Positions 15,660 to 25,382 of a stretch of DNA of 36,556 nucleotides are shown piece by piece. The notes beneath the pieces were generated by a model. That model saw nothing but the letters and a program-made list of their open reading frames with translations, searched no databases and was not told where the DNA came from. Within the stretch, counting starts at the first letter, position 1, and the number at the start of each line of letters is the position of its first letter. The DNA is from Bradyrhizobium viridifuturi (GTDB taxonomy: Bacteria; Pseudomonadota; Alphaproteobacteria; Rhizobiales; Xanthobacteraceae), in the NCBI RefSeq assembly GCF_001238275.1, contig NZ_LGTB01000062.1, positions 1 through 36,556 on the forward strand, in the 5' to 3' direction. Position numbers and translations under genes: made by a program.

Positions 15660-16748
15660 CTACGAATTGGAGCGACGACCCATCAGCTTGGACTGCATGT
15701 GGGCAAGCGCGTCGCTCAACCTTGCTGCTTCCTCAAAACGGGTCTCCTGGTGCGGCGGACGCGCGCCAGGATCGAGCAGGATGGCCTGAGCGGATTCCGA
15801 CAGCCGGCGCAGCGGCGTTCTGAGCCATTGGGCGGCACATAGGAGTAGCGCGAGTGCGACAACCGCGCCAGCGCCGAGAATGATCCAGAACAATCGGATC
15901 AGTTCTCGGGTTGATGACATAGCATCGTCAGCGTTCTGTCGGATCAGGAGAGACCAGCCGAAGCTAGGGAGGTCAGCAAAACCAATGCTCGGAACGATCA
16001 CTGTGAAATAGTCCTTGCCGTCAGGCCACCGCTCGCTCGAAAACGCTCTGGTGACGCGGCTGGCGGCAAGCGCTGAGCCGACGCTTAGCCGCTTGTTGAC
16101 GAGATCGGTCGGACCAAAAAGGACGGTTCGGTCCCGCGAAAGCAGCAGCACATCGATTCCGGGCGCCTGCAAAGCAGCCATCCCCTCCTGCACCCATTTC
16201 CAATTGAGGTGTGCCCCGATTACGCCGACGACGGAACCACCATGCCGTAAGGGAGCGGCCAGATCGACGAAGCGATAGGGCTCAGCGGATACAGGCAAGA
16301 GGCTCGCGAGGAGTTGGGCCTCGTGAACATCGACCGCAGCTGGCGCATCAAGGCCGCGCCTGAACCATGGTCTCTGCGCAACGCTTGCGCCCTCAAGCAT
16401 CCCATCCCTGGCCGCCAGTACCTTGCCCTCGAGATCGGCTATGCCGAGCCAGGAGTATCGTCCATCCAAGCGGCTCAGGAATTGGATGTGCTCACGGGCA
16501 TTTGCCGGGTCGGTGGGGTCGATCAGGTCGGCCATACGTGCTAGGTCCATCCAAACCCCGTAGAGGCGCCGCGCCAGCAGGTTCGCGCTCAGTTCGCCGC
16601 GGGTCGTCAATTTCTCGACCTGCAATTCCTCGCCGCGCTGCTCCAAGGCCGCGGTGTACAGTGTGGCTGTCACGATCGCCGGCACCAGCATCAACGTTGC
16701 GCCGCCGACGAACACAAGCGTGCGCAAGCTCAGCCCTCTGTTCGCCAT
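15660..16748 (-). CDS. Cache-domain membrane sensor without an output domain
   Basis: 362 aa. An N-terminal transmembrane helix (about 8-30), a large periplasmic region with double-Cache-like features (YSWLGIADLEGKVLAA; AQRPWFRRGLDAP; VGVIGAHLNW) and a second helix (about 283-305) are followed by a HAMP-like segment (RTPLRRLSESAQAI) and a short helical tail. No kinase, GGDEF, EAL or methyl-accepting domain follows. The ATG at 16748 has GAGGAGG 4 nt upstream, overlapping the stop region of the glucan synthase gene, so it is the third gene of that operon. It probably senses a small ligand and acts directly on the synthase complex, or is a truncated receptor. The role is inference. Confidence 0.85.
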   Translation of the reverse strand: MANRGLSLRTLVFVGGATLMLVPAIVTATLYTAALEQRGEELQVEKLTTRGELSANLLARRLYGVWMDLARMADLIDPTDPANAREHIQFLSRLDGRYSWLGIADLEGKVLAARDGMLEGASVAQRPWFRRGLDAPAAVDVHEAQLLASLLPVSAEPYRFVDLAAPLRHGGSVVGVIGAHLNWKWVQEGMAALQAPGIDVLLLSRDRTVLFGPTDLVNKRLSVGSALAASRVTRAFSSERWPDGKDYFTVIVPSIGFADLPSFGWSLLIRQNADDAMSSTRELIRLFWIILGAGAVVALALLLCAAQWLRTPLRRLSESAQAILLDPGARPPHQETRFEEAARLSDALAHMQSKLMGRRSNS

Positions 16749-16757
16749 CACGCCTCC

Positions 16758-18728
16758 TCAACGGTTAAGAGCCCGGGCCAATTCGCGGATGATGCGAACG
16801 ATGTCCCCGCGATCGGCTCCGGGAAGAGCTCGGGCGGTGTGAAGCTTCTCGATAATTTGGGCCCGCTGCTCGATGCTCGGCGAAAACTTTAACCGGTAAC
16901 CGTCACGAGTTGACGCAAGAACACGCGCCTCGACGTCGCCAATAGCTGGGATCGTCAAATTGCCTGTCGCCCCGACCGAAAGGCCGAACGGTCCGCTGAT
17001 GCGGGCGCCTTCCGGCCCGAGATTCACGAGCCAGCCACGGTGCAGATCGTCTCCGATCGTCAAAGTGATCGGTTCAAGCACCTGGCGCTGCGGCCTATTG
17101 TATCGGGGGCGTTCAATGCACGCCGCGATCGCCACCAGCAAGACCAGAACGTTGTAGACGGTCCAGAACAGAACGATGGCGACGCCGTCCCCGGCTGCTA
17201 AAGAGGTATTGAAGACGAAATCGGAATTTAGCGGCACGATCAGGCCGCCAACGGTCAATCCAAAAAGGATCAGGAAAGGTCGCATCAATGACCATTGGAC
17301 AACGATCCTCGTTCTGTCGCCGCCCTTGGCCGTCACCGAGAAACGATGCGGTCCTCTCGTCAAGAGGCCGAGCGCCGCGGCCCGACAAATCGGCCACGCA
17401 GCAATCAGCTGCGCCGTATCGTTGACGATGGGGATAAACAACCCCTTCGAGAGCCAATTCAGAGCCACGAGGACCATGACGTAGTACGGGATATAATATC
17501 TGGTGATATCGACGAGCGATGCATTCATGATCGTAATGCCGAGCCACCAGTACAGGAGCGGACAGATCAGACTCGCCAAGCGGAAGGGAAAGGTGGTTAG
17601 CCAATAGAGCACGGAATCGATGACACTGATCCGGTGCATCAAACCCAATCGATGCGAACCAAATGGATTGTAACAGTTGCGCGCAATTTGCATCAGGCCG
17701 AGGCACCAGCGGCCGCGCTGGACGATATATTCCTTGAGCCCCTCTGGAGCCAAGCCCTCGGTCAGCGCTTCGTTGAGATAGACGGTTTGCCATCCATTTT
17801 CGGCAAGCTTGAGCGTGAGCAGGAAGTCCTCGGTCACGCTTTGCGTCGGAAGCAGGCCGATCTGTTGGATTGCATGAACTCTCATCACGGATGAGGTGCC
17901 GCAACAGATCGCGATTCCCCAGGCATCCCTTGCCGATTGCACATTGTCAAAGAAGTGTCGTTGCTCGTCCGGGTACCCGGCGCTGATGCCGAGGTTGTGC
18001 TGGATTGGATCTGGATTAAAAAAATGCTGCGGCGTTTGAACTAGGCCAACACCTTGATCGTAAAACAGTGCCACTGTGCGGTCGATGAAATCGACATGTG
18101 GAATGAAGTCCGCATCCAGGATGGCGACAAAATCCGGTCGATCTGGATTTAGGGCACGCTGGGCAAGCGCGTGGTTGATGTTTCCCGCCTTGGCATGCGC
18201 GTTGTCGGAGCGCGCAATGTATCCGACAGAGTGCCGCTCGCAGGCTTGTCGGAGCCAGTCCCTGCGACCATCGTCAAGGACAAAGACGCCAAGCTTTGGA
18301 AAGCGCACGGCTTTGGCCCCGATGATGGTCCGCTCGAGTATCTCGAGCGGTTCATTGTAGGTCGTGATGAAGATGTCTACGCTTGGCGCTTCTCCAGGTG
18401 ACCACCATCCTACGTGTTCGTCGGCCTCTGCCGTGCGCTCTCTCACCCGCGAGAGGATCACGAATGCGATTGAAGAGGAGAGAACAGTCAGGGCCTCGAG
18501 CGTTGCGAAGCCCCAACTGACCACGGCATCCGGGGTCCAGTCGAGCGGCACCAAGGTCTCAGTGAACCGCCACGCAACGTAGCGCCACGAGAGAAGTGTT
18601 GCCGTTCCAAGCAGAAGGGTGCGCCAGTACCATCGGTTCGGGTTAAGTAGCGGGAGGACGGTCAGGCGGAGCCCGATAATGACGGCGGCTCCCGCTAGAG
18701 CGGCGAAGAGTGGCGATAGCAGAGCCAT
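16758..18728 (-). CDS. processive GT2 glucan synthase, BcsA/BgsA-like, with C-terminal PilZ-like domain
   Basis: 656 aa inner-membrane synthase. Two N-terminal helices are followed by the GT2 core with DDG (152-154), DAD (205-207), TED (299-301) and QRGRW (337-341), the full processive-synthase signature. Several more helices follow, then a cytosolic PilZ-like region (about 540-640; RPRYNRPQRQ, later NLGPEGARISG). The usual D/N-x-S-x-x-G motif has Gly for Ser here, so c-di-GMP binding may be altered. It is preceded by a membrane-fusion gene sharing a TGATG overlap. That order and the length resemble Sinorhizobium bgsBA (mixed-linkage beta-glucan, c-di-GMP activated) and also curdlan synthase CrdS (about 650 aa), rather than a bcs cellulose operon (no BcsB, Z or C). 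Polymer identity is not decidable from sequence. Confidence 0.9.
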   Translation of the reverse strand: MALLSPLFAALAGAAVIIGLRLTVLPLLNPNRWYWRTLLLGTATLLSWRYVAWRFTETLVPLDWTPDAVVSWGFATLEALTVLSSSIAFVILSRVRERTAEADEHVGWWSPGEAPSVDIFITTYNEPLEILERTIIGAKAVRFPKLGVFVLDDGRRDWLRQACERHSVGYIARSDNAHAKAGNINHALAQRALNPDRPDFVAILDADFIPHVDFIDRTVALFYDQGVGLVQTPQHFFNPDPIQHNLGISAGYPDEQRHFFDNVQSARDAWGIAICCGTSSVMRVHAIQQIGLLPTQSVTEDFLLTLKLAENGWQTVYLNEALTEGLAPEGLKEYIVQRGRWCLGLMQIARNCYNPFGSHRLGLMHRISVIDSVLYWLTTFPFRLASLICPLLYWWLGITIMNASLVDITRYYIPYYVMVLVALNWLSKGLFIPIVNDTAQLIAAWPICRAAALGLLTRGPHRFSVTAKGGDRTRIVVQWSLMRPFLILFGLTVGGLIVPLNSDFVFNTSLAAGDGVAIVLFWTVYNVLVLLVAIAACIERPRYNRPQRQVLEPITLTIGDDLHRGWLVNLGPEGARISGPFGLSVGATGNLTIPAIGDVEARVLASTRDGYRLKFSPSIEQRAQIIEKLHTARALPGADRGDIVRIIRELARALNR

Positions 18729-19933
18729 CAGAAGCCGTACCGTGTGAAAAAGCGACGGAATTGGGCGATCGGGCCGCTCGAAAACACAACACGTCCGGTG
18801 CGCCCGATGGCGCAGCCAAGATCGGGTTGTTGTGCGAGACCCGGCACCGTCACTGTCACGTCGAAGCGCTGCAGATGCTGCGGACTCGGACCAACGGCCA
18901 GGTTCGCGTAGAGGGGCGCCGCACCGGATCCGCCGAGCCGGGTGACCGTTCCGTCGAAAATTCGCTCGTCGCCGAACAGCCGAAACTGCACCGCCGTCCC
19001 CGCGGATAAGTTATCATAAAGCGATTCGGCTACGCCCGCTGTGACGACAAGGCTATTGCAGTCGACAAGCTTGACCAGATCTTGTCCGCGCCGGGCGTAC
19101 TCGCCATTGTCCACCAGTATATCCCAGACAAGCCCTAGAACCCGGGCATTGAGCGTCGCGGAAGTCAGCCGATTGACGCGCAGACGCTCCGCATCGATCT
19201 GCCGATCGAATAGAGCGATACGCGCCTTGATTTGCTCCTCTTCGACATACGACTCTGCAAGCCGTTGATCTAGTTCTCGAATGCGCTGCGTCGAAAAGGG
19301 GGCATCATTATAGGACTCTCCGATGAAGACGCCGGTGCGGGCTGAGGCGAGTTCCGTCTCGAAATAGTTGACCCGCTGCTGCGCACTCTCCAATTCTTGT
19401 TGTGTGACGTCGAATGTCGCGCGCGCCCGATCTAGGTTGGCCACGGTCTGAACGCCGCGATTGTTTAACTCATTAGCGCGTTTGAATTCGGCGTCCGCCT
19501 CACGCAGGCGTGCGGCTGCTGCGTCCTGCGCCGCCTTTGTCTCAGCGATCCTCGCCTCGATCTGTCGAATCCTGCCACGCTGATAGTCGGTTGATTGCGC
19601 GTCAAATCCGGCTCTCGACCGCGACAGCGCGTCCCTCTGGCCGGCAATCCGTTTGAGTTCGATGCGTTGATTGTCGCGGTCGCGCTCAAGTTCAAGAAGC
19701 CGAGCGGTATCAAATCGCTCATCGGAGACCTCAGCCGCGAGTTCTCCTGCATTAATGCGCGCTCCAATGCTCTTGACGGAAAGCGTTACCCGGCCGTCGA
19801 TCGGGGCACGCACGACGTAAAGTCGGGCATTTACCGTGGCATCAGCCGAAGTCCCAGCGAAGTGCTCACCTAGGATGACGTACAGGCCGCCGGCCAGTAG
19901 GATCAAGCCAATGACCACACGTATGAGCTTCAT
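18728..19933 (-). CDS. HlyD-type membrane-fusion protein (BgsB-like)
   Basis: 401 aa. One N-terminal transmembrane helix (about 4-22), a biotinyl-lipoyl-like half (YVVRAPIDGRVTLSV, G-x-x-I-NAGELAAEV), a long coiled coil (about 70-280) and the matching second half (LVWDILVDNGEYARRGQDLVKLVD) form a periplasmic adaptor. GGAAG lies 6 nt before the ATG. Its stop overlaps the synthase start, so the two are coupled. It likely guides the nascent glucan across the periplasm. It is the first gene of the three-gene operon. Confidence 0.9.
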   Translation of the reverse strand: MKLIRVVIGLILLAGGLYVILGEHFAGTSADATVNARLYVVRAPIDGRVTLSVKSIGARINAGELAAEVSDERFDTARLLELERDRDNQRIELKRIAGQRDALSRSRAGFDAQSTDYQRGRIRQIEARIAETKAAQDAAAARLREADAEFKRANELNNRGVQTVANLDRARATFDVTQQELESAQQRVNYFETELASARTGVFIGESYNDAPFSTQRIRELDQRLAESYVEEEQIKARIALFDRQIDAERLRVNRLTSATLNARVLGLVWDILVDNGEYARRGQDLVKLVDCNSLVVTAGVAESLYDNLSAGTAVQFRLFGDERIFDGTVTRLGGSGAAPLYANLAVGPSPQHLQRFDVTVTVPGLAQQPDLGCAIGRTGRVVFSSGPIAQFRRFFTRYGF

Positions 19934-20269
19934 GAGAGACTTCCAATCACATTCAAGCTGCCTTTTCTAGCGCAACTTAGAGGCGAATTTGTGGAGGCAA
20001 GCAAATGTGACACTGCAGTCAGACGTTGAACATGAATTGGATCGTTAGAATGCGAGACAGTTGATAACGACGGCGATCGGCAAGGTCACACTGTTCGAGG
20101 TCGCAGATCGTGCAGGCTCTGCATCTCGCGAGCTCTCCGGAGGGAATAGAGCGCTGTCGTTCCTTGTTCACGCTCGGCGGATTGATTACCGCGTTGTAGA
20201 CGATGGCCGCACTTTGAGCTGATCAAATATAGTCGAGCCTTGGATGAACCACTTGCCGCAACCAAAACG
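19934..20269. other. upstream region of the glucan operon
   Basis: No gene is seen. It should contain the operon promoter; I find no sigma54 match on the minus strand here. Confidence 0.4.
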
Positions 20270-20440
20270 TTAGTCGTCGCTTGGGTTGTTGTCGCCCATT
20301 CCAGAAACCCAATCGAAATGTGCGACGCAGGTGCGGCCGGTTCCGCAGCGCCAATGCGTCGTAAACGAAGGGCTCAGCCAGCACGGGCGCTGTGCGTGTT
20401 CGCCGTTCGCGTTCTCATCGTCGGTTGCAATCGTGGGCAT
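20270..20440 (-). CDS. small Cys-containing protein, 56 aa, unknown
   Basis: ATG at 20438-20440 with GGAG 7 nt upstream. The peptide begins MPTIATDDENANGEHAQRPC, continues WLSPSFTTHWRCGTGRTCV, then AHFDWVSGMGDNNPSDD, and ends at TAA. Three Cys, a His-Trp pair and an acidic tail make it look like a genuine small protein, but no family is recognised. It follows another small ORF (20557-20721) on the same strand. Confidence 0.45.
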   Translation of the reverse strand: MPTIATDDENANGEHAQRPCWLSPSFTTHWRCGTGRTCVAHFDWVSGMGDNNPSDD

Positions 20441-20556
20441 TCGGTGTCTCCTAACTTGAAGAAGGATTGACGATGTCCCGCGTGGTTGTTTGCTCAGTTC
20501 CGATCATCAACTATTTCAAGGTAGCACAACCTCCAGCATGTCCATGCCTACCTCCC

Positions 20557-20721
20557 TTAGTAGGTACTTGGCCGCGGGAAGAAGTCCGACGTCTCAACTG
20601 CGCAGAATTCGTCTGCATCTGATGATGCTCGATCCGCGGCCAACTTCGCCTTCTCTTGGATAGCCGAGGAGAGCGAATGAGTGAGGAACGACTCACGGAA
20701 GGCTGTCGTGGATTGATCCAT
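20557..20721 (-). CDS. small protein, 54 aa, unknown
   Basis: Open frame starting MDQSTTAFRESFLTHSLSSA, with an EKAKLAADRAS helix and ending PRPSTY. No clear ribosome site is seen. Its centre contains the 30-bp repeat shared with 365-394, which suggests the repeat derives from a related coding sequence. It may be real or a gene remnant. Confidence 0.35.
   Translation of the reverse strand: MDQSTTAFRESFLTHSLSSAIQEKAKLAADRASSDADEFCAVETSDFFPRPSTY
20624..20653. repeat. 30-bp repeat, copy B (partner at 365-394)
   Basis: Matches copy A with two mismatches; on the minus strand it encodes KAKLAADRAS in the small ORF 20557-20721. Confidence 0.6.
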
Positions 20722-21018
20722 GGAACGGGTGATGAAGACGTGCGACGGATGTCAATCAGCGTTGGACCGGGGCTTTTCTCACGCGAAGATACTCACTGGC
20801 CAACAAACTCCGGAACTTATGGTTGAATGCGGTATTTTGAAGGGGTGGCCGTGAGAATGCGACGCGTAACTTGAGTCAATCTAATATCAGCCAACGGTAT
20901 TTTCCAAAAAGCTCCGAGGATCTTTAAAGGCATTGCCCGAGACGTCCACGTGGACGTCATCATCTTGCGATGACAAGCGTCCAGTGTTTGTCAAGAAAGG
21001 ACAATGGGTAGTCGTTCG

Positions 21019-22060
21019 TTAAGAAGCCGGATTGAGCTTTGCGGAACCGACGAGCGTTTGCCATAGGAACGGGCGCAAGAGCTCCCTGCGCCAGGCGAGG
21101 ATGCGGCGCAAGTTGTGGCCGACGGCTGAGAGGACGACGTTGGCGGCATCGCCGGCACGGCCTTTGAGGTAACAGCGGCCGAGATGACCTTCTGCTTTCA
21201 TGTGCCCGATGATGGGCTCGATCGCGGGCGGCGGCGCAGTTCGCGCTTGATGATGCCGAAGACGCCGCGCTTCTGACCAGAGATGAAGACGCGACGGGCA
21301 TTTTGCGCGTCGTGGCCACGGTACCCTTGTCGACATAGGCCCGCTCGATCGAGCCAGTGAGTGTCTCGGTGCGACGTCATGCAAGGTGTGACCGTCGTAA
21401 GGGTTGTCGGGCAGCGACCTGGCGTGCAGCACGAACAGGCACCGGGAGCCCGGCTGTTATTGGTGACGATGGAGGTCTTCACCCCGAATTCGTAAGGCGC
21501 AGCGGCCTTGCCGTTGCCGATGCATTCCACCTCTGGGGCATGCAAAGAATAAAGCTTCCATCCGCGCTGACGCTGCTGCTGCAAGCGGATCTGCGTGGCT
21601 CGGTCAAGCGGCAGGGCGAACGCTTCGTCCAGTGCTGGCTGGCCCTCGATCTTGCGGCGGATGTCGCGGATGATCCGGCCTAGCCGGCTGCGCAGGATGC
21701 GCAACTGCCGCTGATGCCGCCCGAACTGTTTTGCATGAGCGTAGCGACCCGCCATCATCGCCGCAGCTTTGGCCACGCGACAATAGGATTGCCGCAGCCT
21801 GACGCCGAGCCTTCTCGTCAGGCGGTTGGGCCCCCTGAATGGCCGCATGCAAGAGCTTGGCATCGGTCGGAAAGGTGATAGCCTTCGGCTGCACCGTCGT
21901 GTCGACTGTGACTCGCTTGAGGTCCCGGCTCCGCAATGCGCCGGCCGCGTGCGCCACCCGCAGGCTCTCAGCCAGCAGCAGCTCCAGCTTGTCGCCGAGC
22001 CGCTTGCGCCAATGGCTTAGGTCCGGGCGCTCGTGCGGGAAGGTGTGCTGGAAGAACTCG
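21019..22060 (-). pseudogene. IS5-family transposase remnant with several frameshifts
   Basis: Successive minus-strand frames carry EFFQHTFPHERPDLSHWRKR, VTVDTTVQPKAITFPTDAK (first catalytic Asp), GVKTSIVTNN, then YRGHDAQNARRVFISGQKRG and PIIGHMKAEGHLGRCYLKG at the C-terminus: an IS5-family transposase of the type seen in Bradyrhizobium. At least three frame changes occur, and the first third of the protein (before EEFFQH) is missing. Beyond about 22060 the sequence belongs to the neighbouring gene. Dead element. Confidence 0.85.
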
Positions 22061-22093
22061 GGTAAGTTCACACGCTTGGCGAATTGCAGCGTG

Positions 22094-22663
22094 TCAGACA
22101 AGACGGCGCCGCCGGATGCGTACAAAACTTAGGTCGCTTGAGATTTCGCGACTGCGGGCAACCGTCGGAGGACAGTCGCCAGTTGAAATGACCCTTAGGC
22201 TCCATCGTGGCGAGGCATTATTGGCGAGAGCCTCGCGTGTCAGATAAGTCGCCGCCAGTCTGTTCCAGGATTTCACAACACGATACCAGTTCTCTTTTCG
22301 AGCCGGTAACAGTTGAAGCTTCCTTTGCGTCTTGCGTGCAGCCGCAAGCCTTCCGTCGCACTTAGCTTGTTCCAGAATCTTGCGCTCTAGTTCCTCGGTT
22401 CGTTTCCATCCATCCCCTCTGATTCTGCTCTGCGCAAAGTACTCGAAGACGATTCGGAAGGTCAGAGCACGACCTGCGGCGGCCCTTGGATCCAACTCAG
22501 GTTCGGTCAACCAGCGCAGAAGCGCGTCGAGGTGCTCCGGCCCGCCAAGCGTGAGAATGTCACTGCCCTCAAAAATCGAAGGTGCGGCGTATGCTGCGAA
22601 ATCGAGCTGGGTGTCTAAGTCTTGTGATCCCAGCCAGCGGCAAATTGCTTCTAGAGGAGACAT
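22094..22663 (-). CDS. truncated member of an unnamed family (paralogue of 34971-35741)
   Basis: 189 aa starting MSPLEAICRWLGSQDLDTQ. Residues 1-135 align throughout with residues about 80-240 of the protein at 34971-35741: shared blocks include IFEGSDILTLGG / VFEGHDLLVFGG, AGRALTFRIVFEYFAQSRI / IGRALTFRSCFEYFAESRF, and LLPARKENWYRVVKSWNRL / TLPARKIRWINVRKSWREL. The last 45 codons run into IS5-derived sequence, so the 3' end was replaced by the IS. Compared with its relative it lacks about 80 N-terminal residues. No domain is recognised and no signal peptide is seen. Likely a decayed gene copy. Confidence 0.6.
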   Translation of the reverse strand: MSPLEAICRWLGSQDLDTQLDFAAYAAPSIFEGSDILTLGGPEHLDALLRWLTEPELDPRAAAGRALTFRIVFEYFAQSRIRGDGWKRTEELERKILEQAKCDGRLAAARKTQRKLQLLPARKENWYRVVKSWNRLAATYLTREALANNASPRWSLRVISTGDCPPTVARSREISSDLSFVRIRRRRLV

Positions 22664-23061
22664 GGCTTTAGCTCTGCTTCCTTTCAGTCGCGCTTTGAGT
22701 GCTCACGACTGGCAAAGATGGGTTTGACCGCGATTTGACCCAGAGAATGCTATACCGGTCAACTACAAGATCCTGCAGGCGCGATCACATTAAATAATTA
22801 TATGTTCGATCGCGGACAGAGAGCATAGTTGGAGTTCCGGCCCACAGCTTCACGCGTGGCGTTTGCCGGTCGGGCGCCGACCAGCGAGATGCACGACCGC
22901 CGTCACATCGAAGTCTCGAAAAATCGCTAGTGCCATGACTGCCACCCGGCTTGGTGTTGCCCGATGATGTCAAGTCTTCCGAGTGAACGTCACCGCGAGC
23001 GCATACTTCTGTCCGTCGTCAGCGCCTAGCCCCAGATCATGCTGTCAGAGGGAGCGATGAG
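22664..23061. other. gap without a recognised gene
   Basis: No convincing ORF on either strand and no sigma54 site. It presumably includes the promoter of the 22663 gene and the right end of an IS630 remnant. Confidence 0.35.
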
Positions 23062-23322
23062 CTAGAGCATCCGATCGCCTTGCGTCGTAACCAACTGCGA
23101 CGAGATATTTTGGCATTTCTCGGGTGAGAAACGTTTGAGAGCGCTGGCGATTGCTTGCCAGAGGTCGGGCATGGTGCGTGCTGCGGCGGCGCGCAACAGA
23201 GCCTTCAATTTCGAGAAGGCCATCTCGATCGGGTTGAAGTCCGGACTGTAGGGCGGGAGATAGAGCAGGCTTGCTCCGACTGCCTGGATGGCCTCTCGAA
23301 CGCCATCGATCGTAAGCCGCAA
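23062..23322 (-). pseudogene. IS630-family transposase C-terminal remnant
   Basis: LLYLPPYSPDFNPIEMAFSK, then LKALLR, is the signature end of IS630 DDE transposases, including the last catalytic Glu. Residues before GVREAIQAVGA are lost because an IS4 element starts at about 23328. The N-terminal part is not found on the far side of that element. Confidence 0.85.
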
Positions 23323-23327
23323 GGAGA

Positions 23328-24866
23328 CTGTTCAATTACCCATAATCTTTGCCTCGATCGCGGCTCCCAGTTCGATGTCAGTCAGCCGCCATAGTCAGCG
23401 CCAGATGACGGTATTTCCTGGAGGAGGATCGTTGGCTCGGGCCAAGTATCCTCCGAGCCGCGCGATCTTGACGACATAGTGCGAGAGCGTACGCCGTCGA
23501 GGGCGATCGTCACCCTTGTCTTTCACCAAATGATCAAGAAGCCTGAGTTCGGAATCTGTCAGCGCCGTCTGCGGTAGGGCATTCGGTGAGGAATGATTGA
23601 GCATCGTCATCCAGAAGACGCGCCTACAATACAAAAAACGGCGATCAGATTGACCAAACGTTCAGCGGTTCGCAACTTCGAGTCCTCCGCCTTGCAGCCA
23701 GATTTGAGGATCTTATGCAAGACTTCGATCTTCGACCTCAACGAGTACCATTCGATTTTCTTGATGGCATCCCTGCGCGATTGGACCGGGAGATCGGGGA
23801 AGAGCTTCCACTCGATCTTCTTTCGCCGTTTCGGCGTTCCCCGCTCTTGAGCATGGATCACGGTCAGAGTGAGTGCGGGAAATTTCTTCTGCTTGCCGAT
23901 CGGCGGCGGAATCCGAAGCTTGCGGAAACGAATTTCGAGACGCTCTTCGTCCGGGTTGCCTCTGTCATCCTTGACCTTGATCCGATGCAGGCCTTTGACC
24001 GTAACCTCGTCCATTTCGTCGGCAGTTGTATGAATGCCGTCCCCGGTAAGCCGATCAACACAGGTTCGCACAAGGAAATGCGTTCCAACCTCCTCGGCCA
24101 GGCAAAACAGTTCGTAGATGTCGCTCTCGCGATCGCCAATACGCGAGAAGATTGGTCGATTGCCGTAAATTCTCCAGCCAGCGGATGCTCTCCTTCTGCT
24201 CGATCGGAACACGCGTCGGATTGATTTTTCGCTTCAGCGCAGTCGTCCCCTTGAACTTCTTGCGTGTCCAGAACTTGATTGCCGCCAGTCCGAGCGGAAG
24301 CCCCTCGGTCGTCACGGCGAGGCTCGAATGCATCAGGATGCCGCACTGCGTGCGCCCCGCCGTCTTGCCTGTAAAGCCAATCAGATCCGGCTTCTCACGC
24401 TTGAATCTGAACTCCGTCGTGTCATGGAGAGCGAGGATCGGTCCCTTCGTCGCCGTTCCGCACCCGCGCGTCGCCTCGAAATGACCGCAAAGAATATCTG
24501 CCTCGTTGACCCATTCGTTCGAGAGGAAGCGATAGGCGGCGTTCGTGTTGGCCCAGTCCTGACAAACCAGCGGGATGCTTTGACCCATGTCGCTCCCGAT
24601 TTGTGCGAGCAATTTGCAGAACCGGCGGCCAAGCCGCTCATCGTTACTCGCATCCCGCAGCTTCCCGATCAACCCACGCCTAAGTCTCAATACCGCCGGT
24701 CAATCGCTGAGCACGCGCCTCCGCGCGTTCCTTCACCAAGCCCATCGAGCACCCCACGTCTTCGAATCAGGTGCTCAACAACGAATCACAACAGATTCTG
24801 CCGATTCAAGATTTTGCCCGCCGCGCGCCGTTCAAATCCGATTTCAGATGTGGGTAATTGAAAGCT
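23328..24866 (-). mobile_element. IS4-family (Tn5/IS50-like) element inserted in an IS630 remnant
   Basis: TTCAATTACCCA at 23331-23342 is repeated inverted as TGGGTAATTGAA at 24851-24862 (12 bp perfect), marking both ends of a 1.54-kb element around the transposase pseudogene. No target duplication could be read. Confidence 0.75.
23332..24690 (-). pseudogene. IS4/Tn5-like transposase with frameshifts
   Basis: The first frame (from 24690) reads DERLGRRFCKLLAQIG, then PLVCQDWANTNAAYRFLSN (Tn5-type N-domain) and ALHDTTEFRF (first catalytic Asp). A second frame has SRIGDRESDIYELFCLAEE (second Asp) and EWYSLRSKIEVLHKILKSGC (YREK signature with Glu). A third ends RLTDIELGAAIEAKIMGN. At least three frameshifts (near 24200, 23620 and 23395) inactivate it. 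Confidence 0.88.
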
Positions 24867-25382
24867 CAGCTCGCCGCTTACATTGAAAGCCGGCTGAGCG
24901 CTTACGAACGGGGCGGGGCTTAAGGGCGAGATCGAGATTTCGTCGAATCAGCCGGGCGCAAAAAGAGGCAGGTGAACCGGGATCGCAGCGCTATGTCCTT
25001 GGAGGGGCAGTCCGGTAACCAACTTCGCCGCGAAAATGATCATCAGTCTCCGGCGTGGATAGCCAGCCCGCCCCGCGGACTCCGGCTAATAGCCGATGGG
25101 GCGCCGATTCTCGTCCTGAGATCGGGCCAAACAGCGGTTGGCAAATAGAGTCCCAGCGCTCCTCAGAAGGAGCGCTGGGACCGAAAGTGAATGCGCCAAC
25201 TTGGGGGCTGGGAAACGCATCCACCATCGCCTAATGGTCCCGCGCCAAAACAGTTCGATTAAGTAATCGGCCGGTAATTGTTCTGGGCCTCAGCGGGGGG
25301 GCTAGTACGCAATCGCGTCGAATTGCCGGTTAGCAGGGCGCCGCTGACCCCGCAAATACGACGGCTCGCGGATTGAATCCCC
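24867..25382. other. 516-bp gap, nothing recognised
   Basis: Short frames only (for example 24991-25227 minus); no ribosome sites or motifs. Confidence 0.4.
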
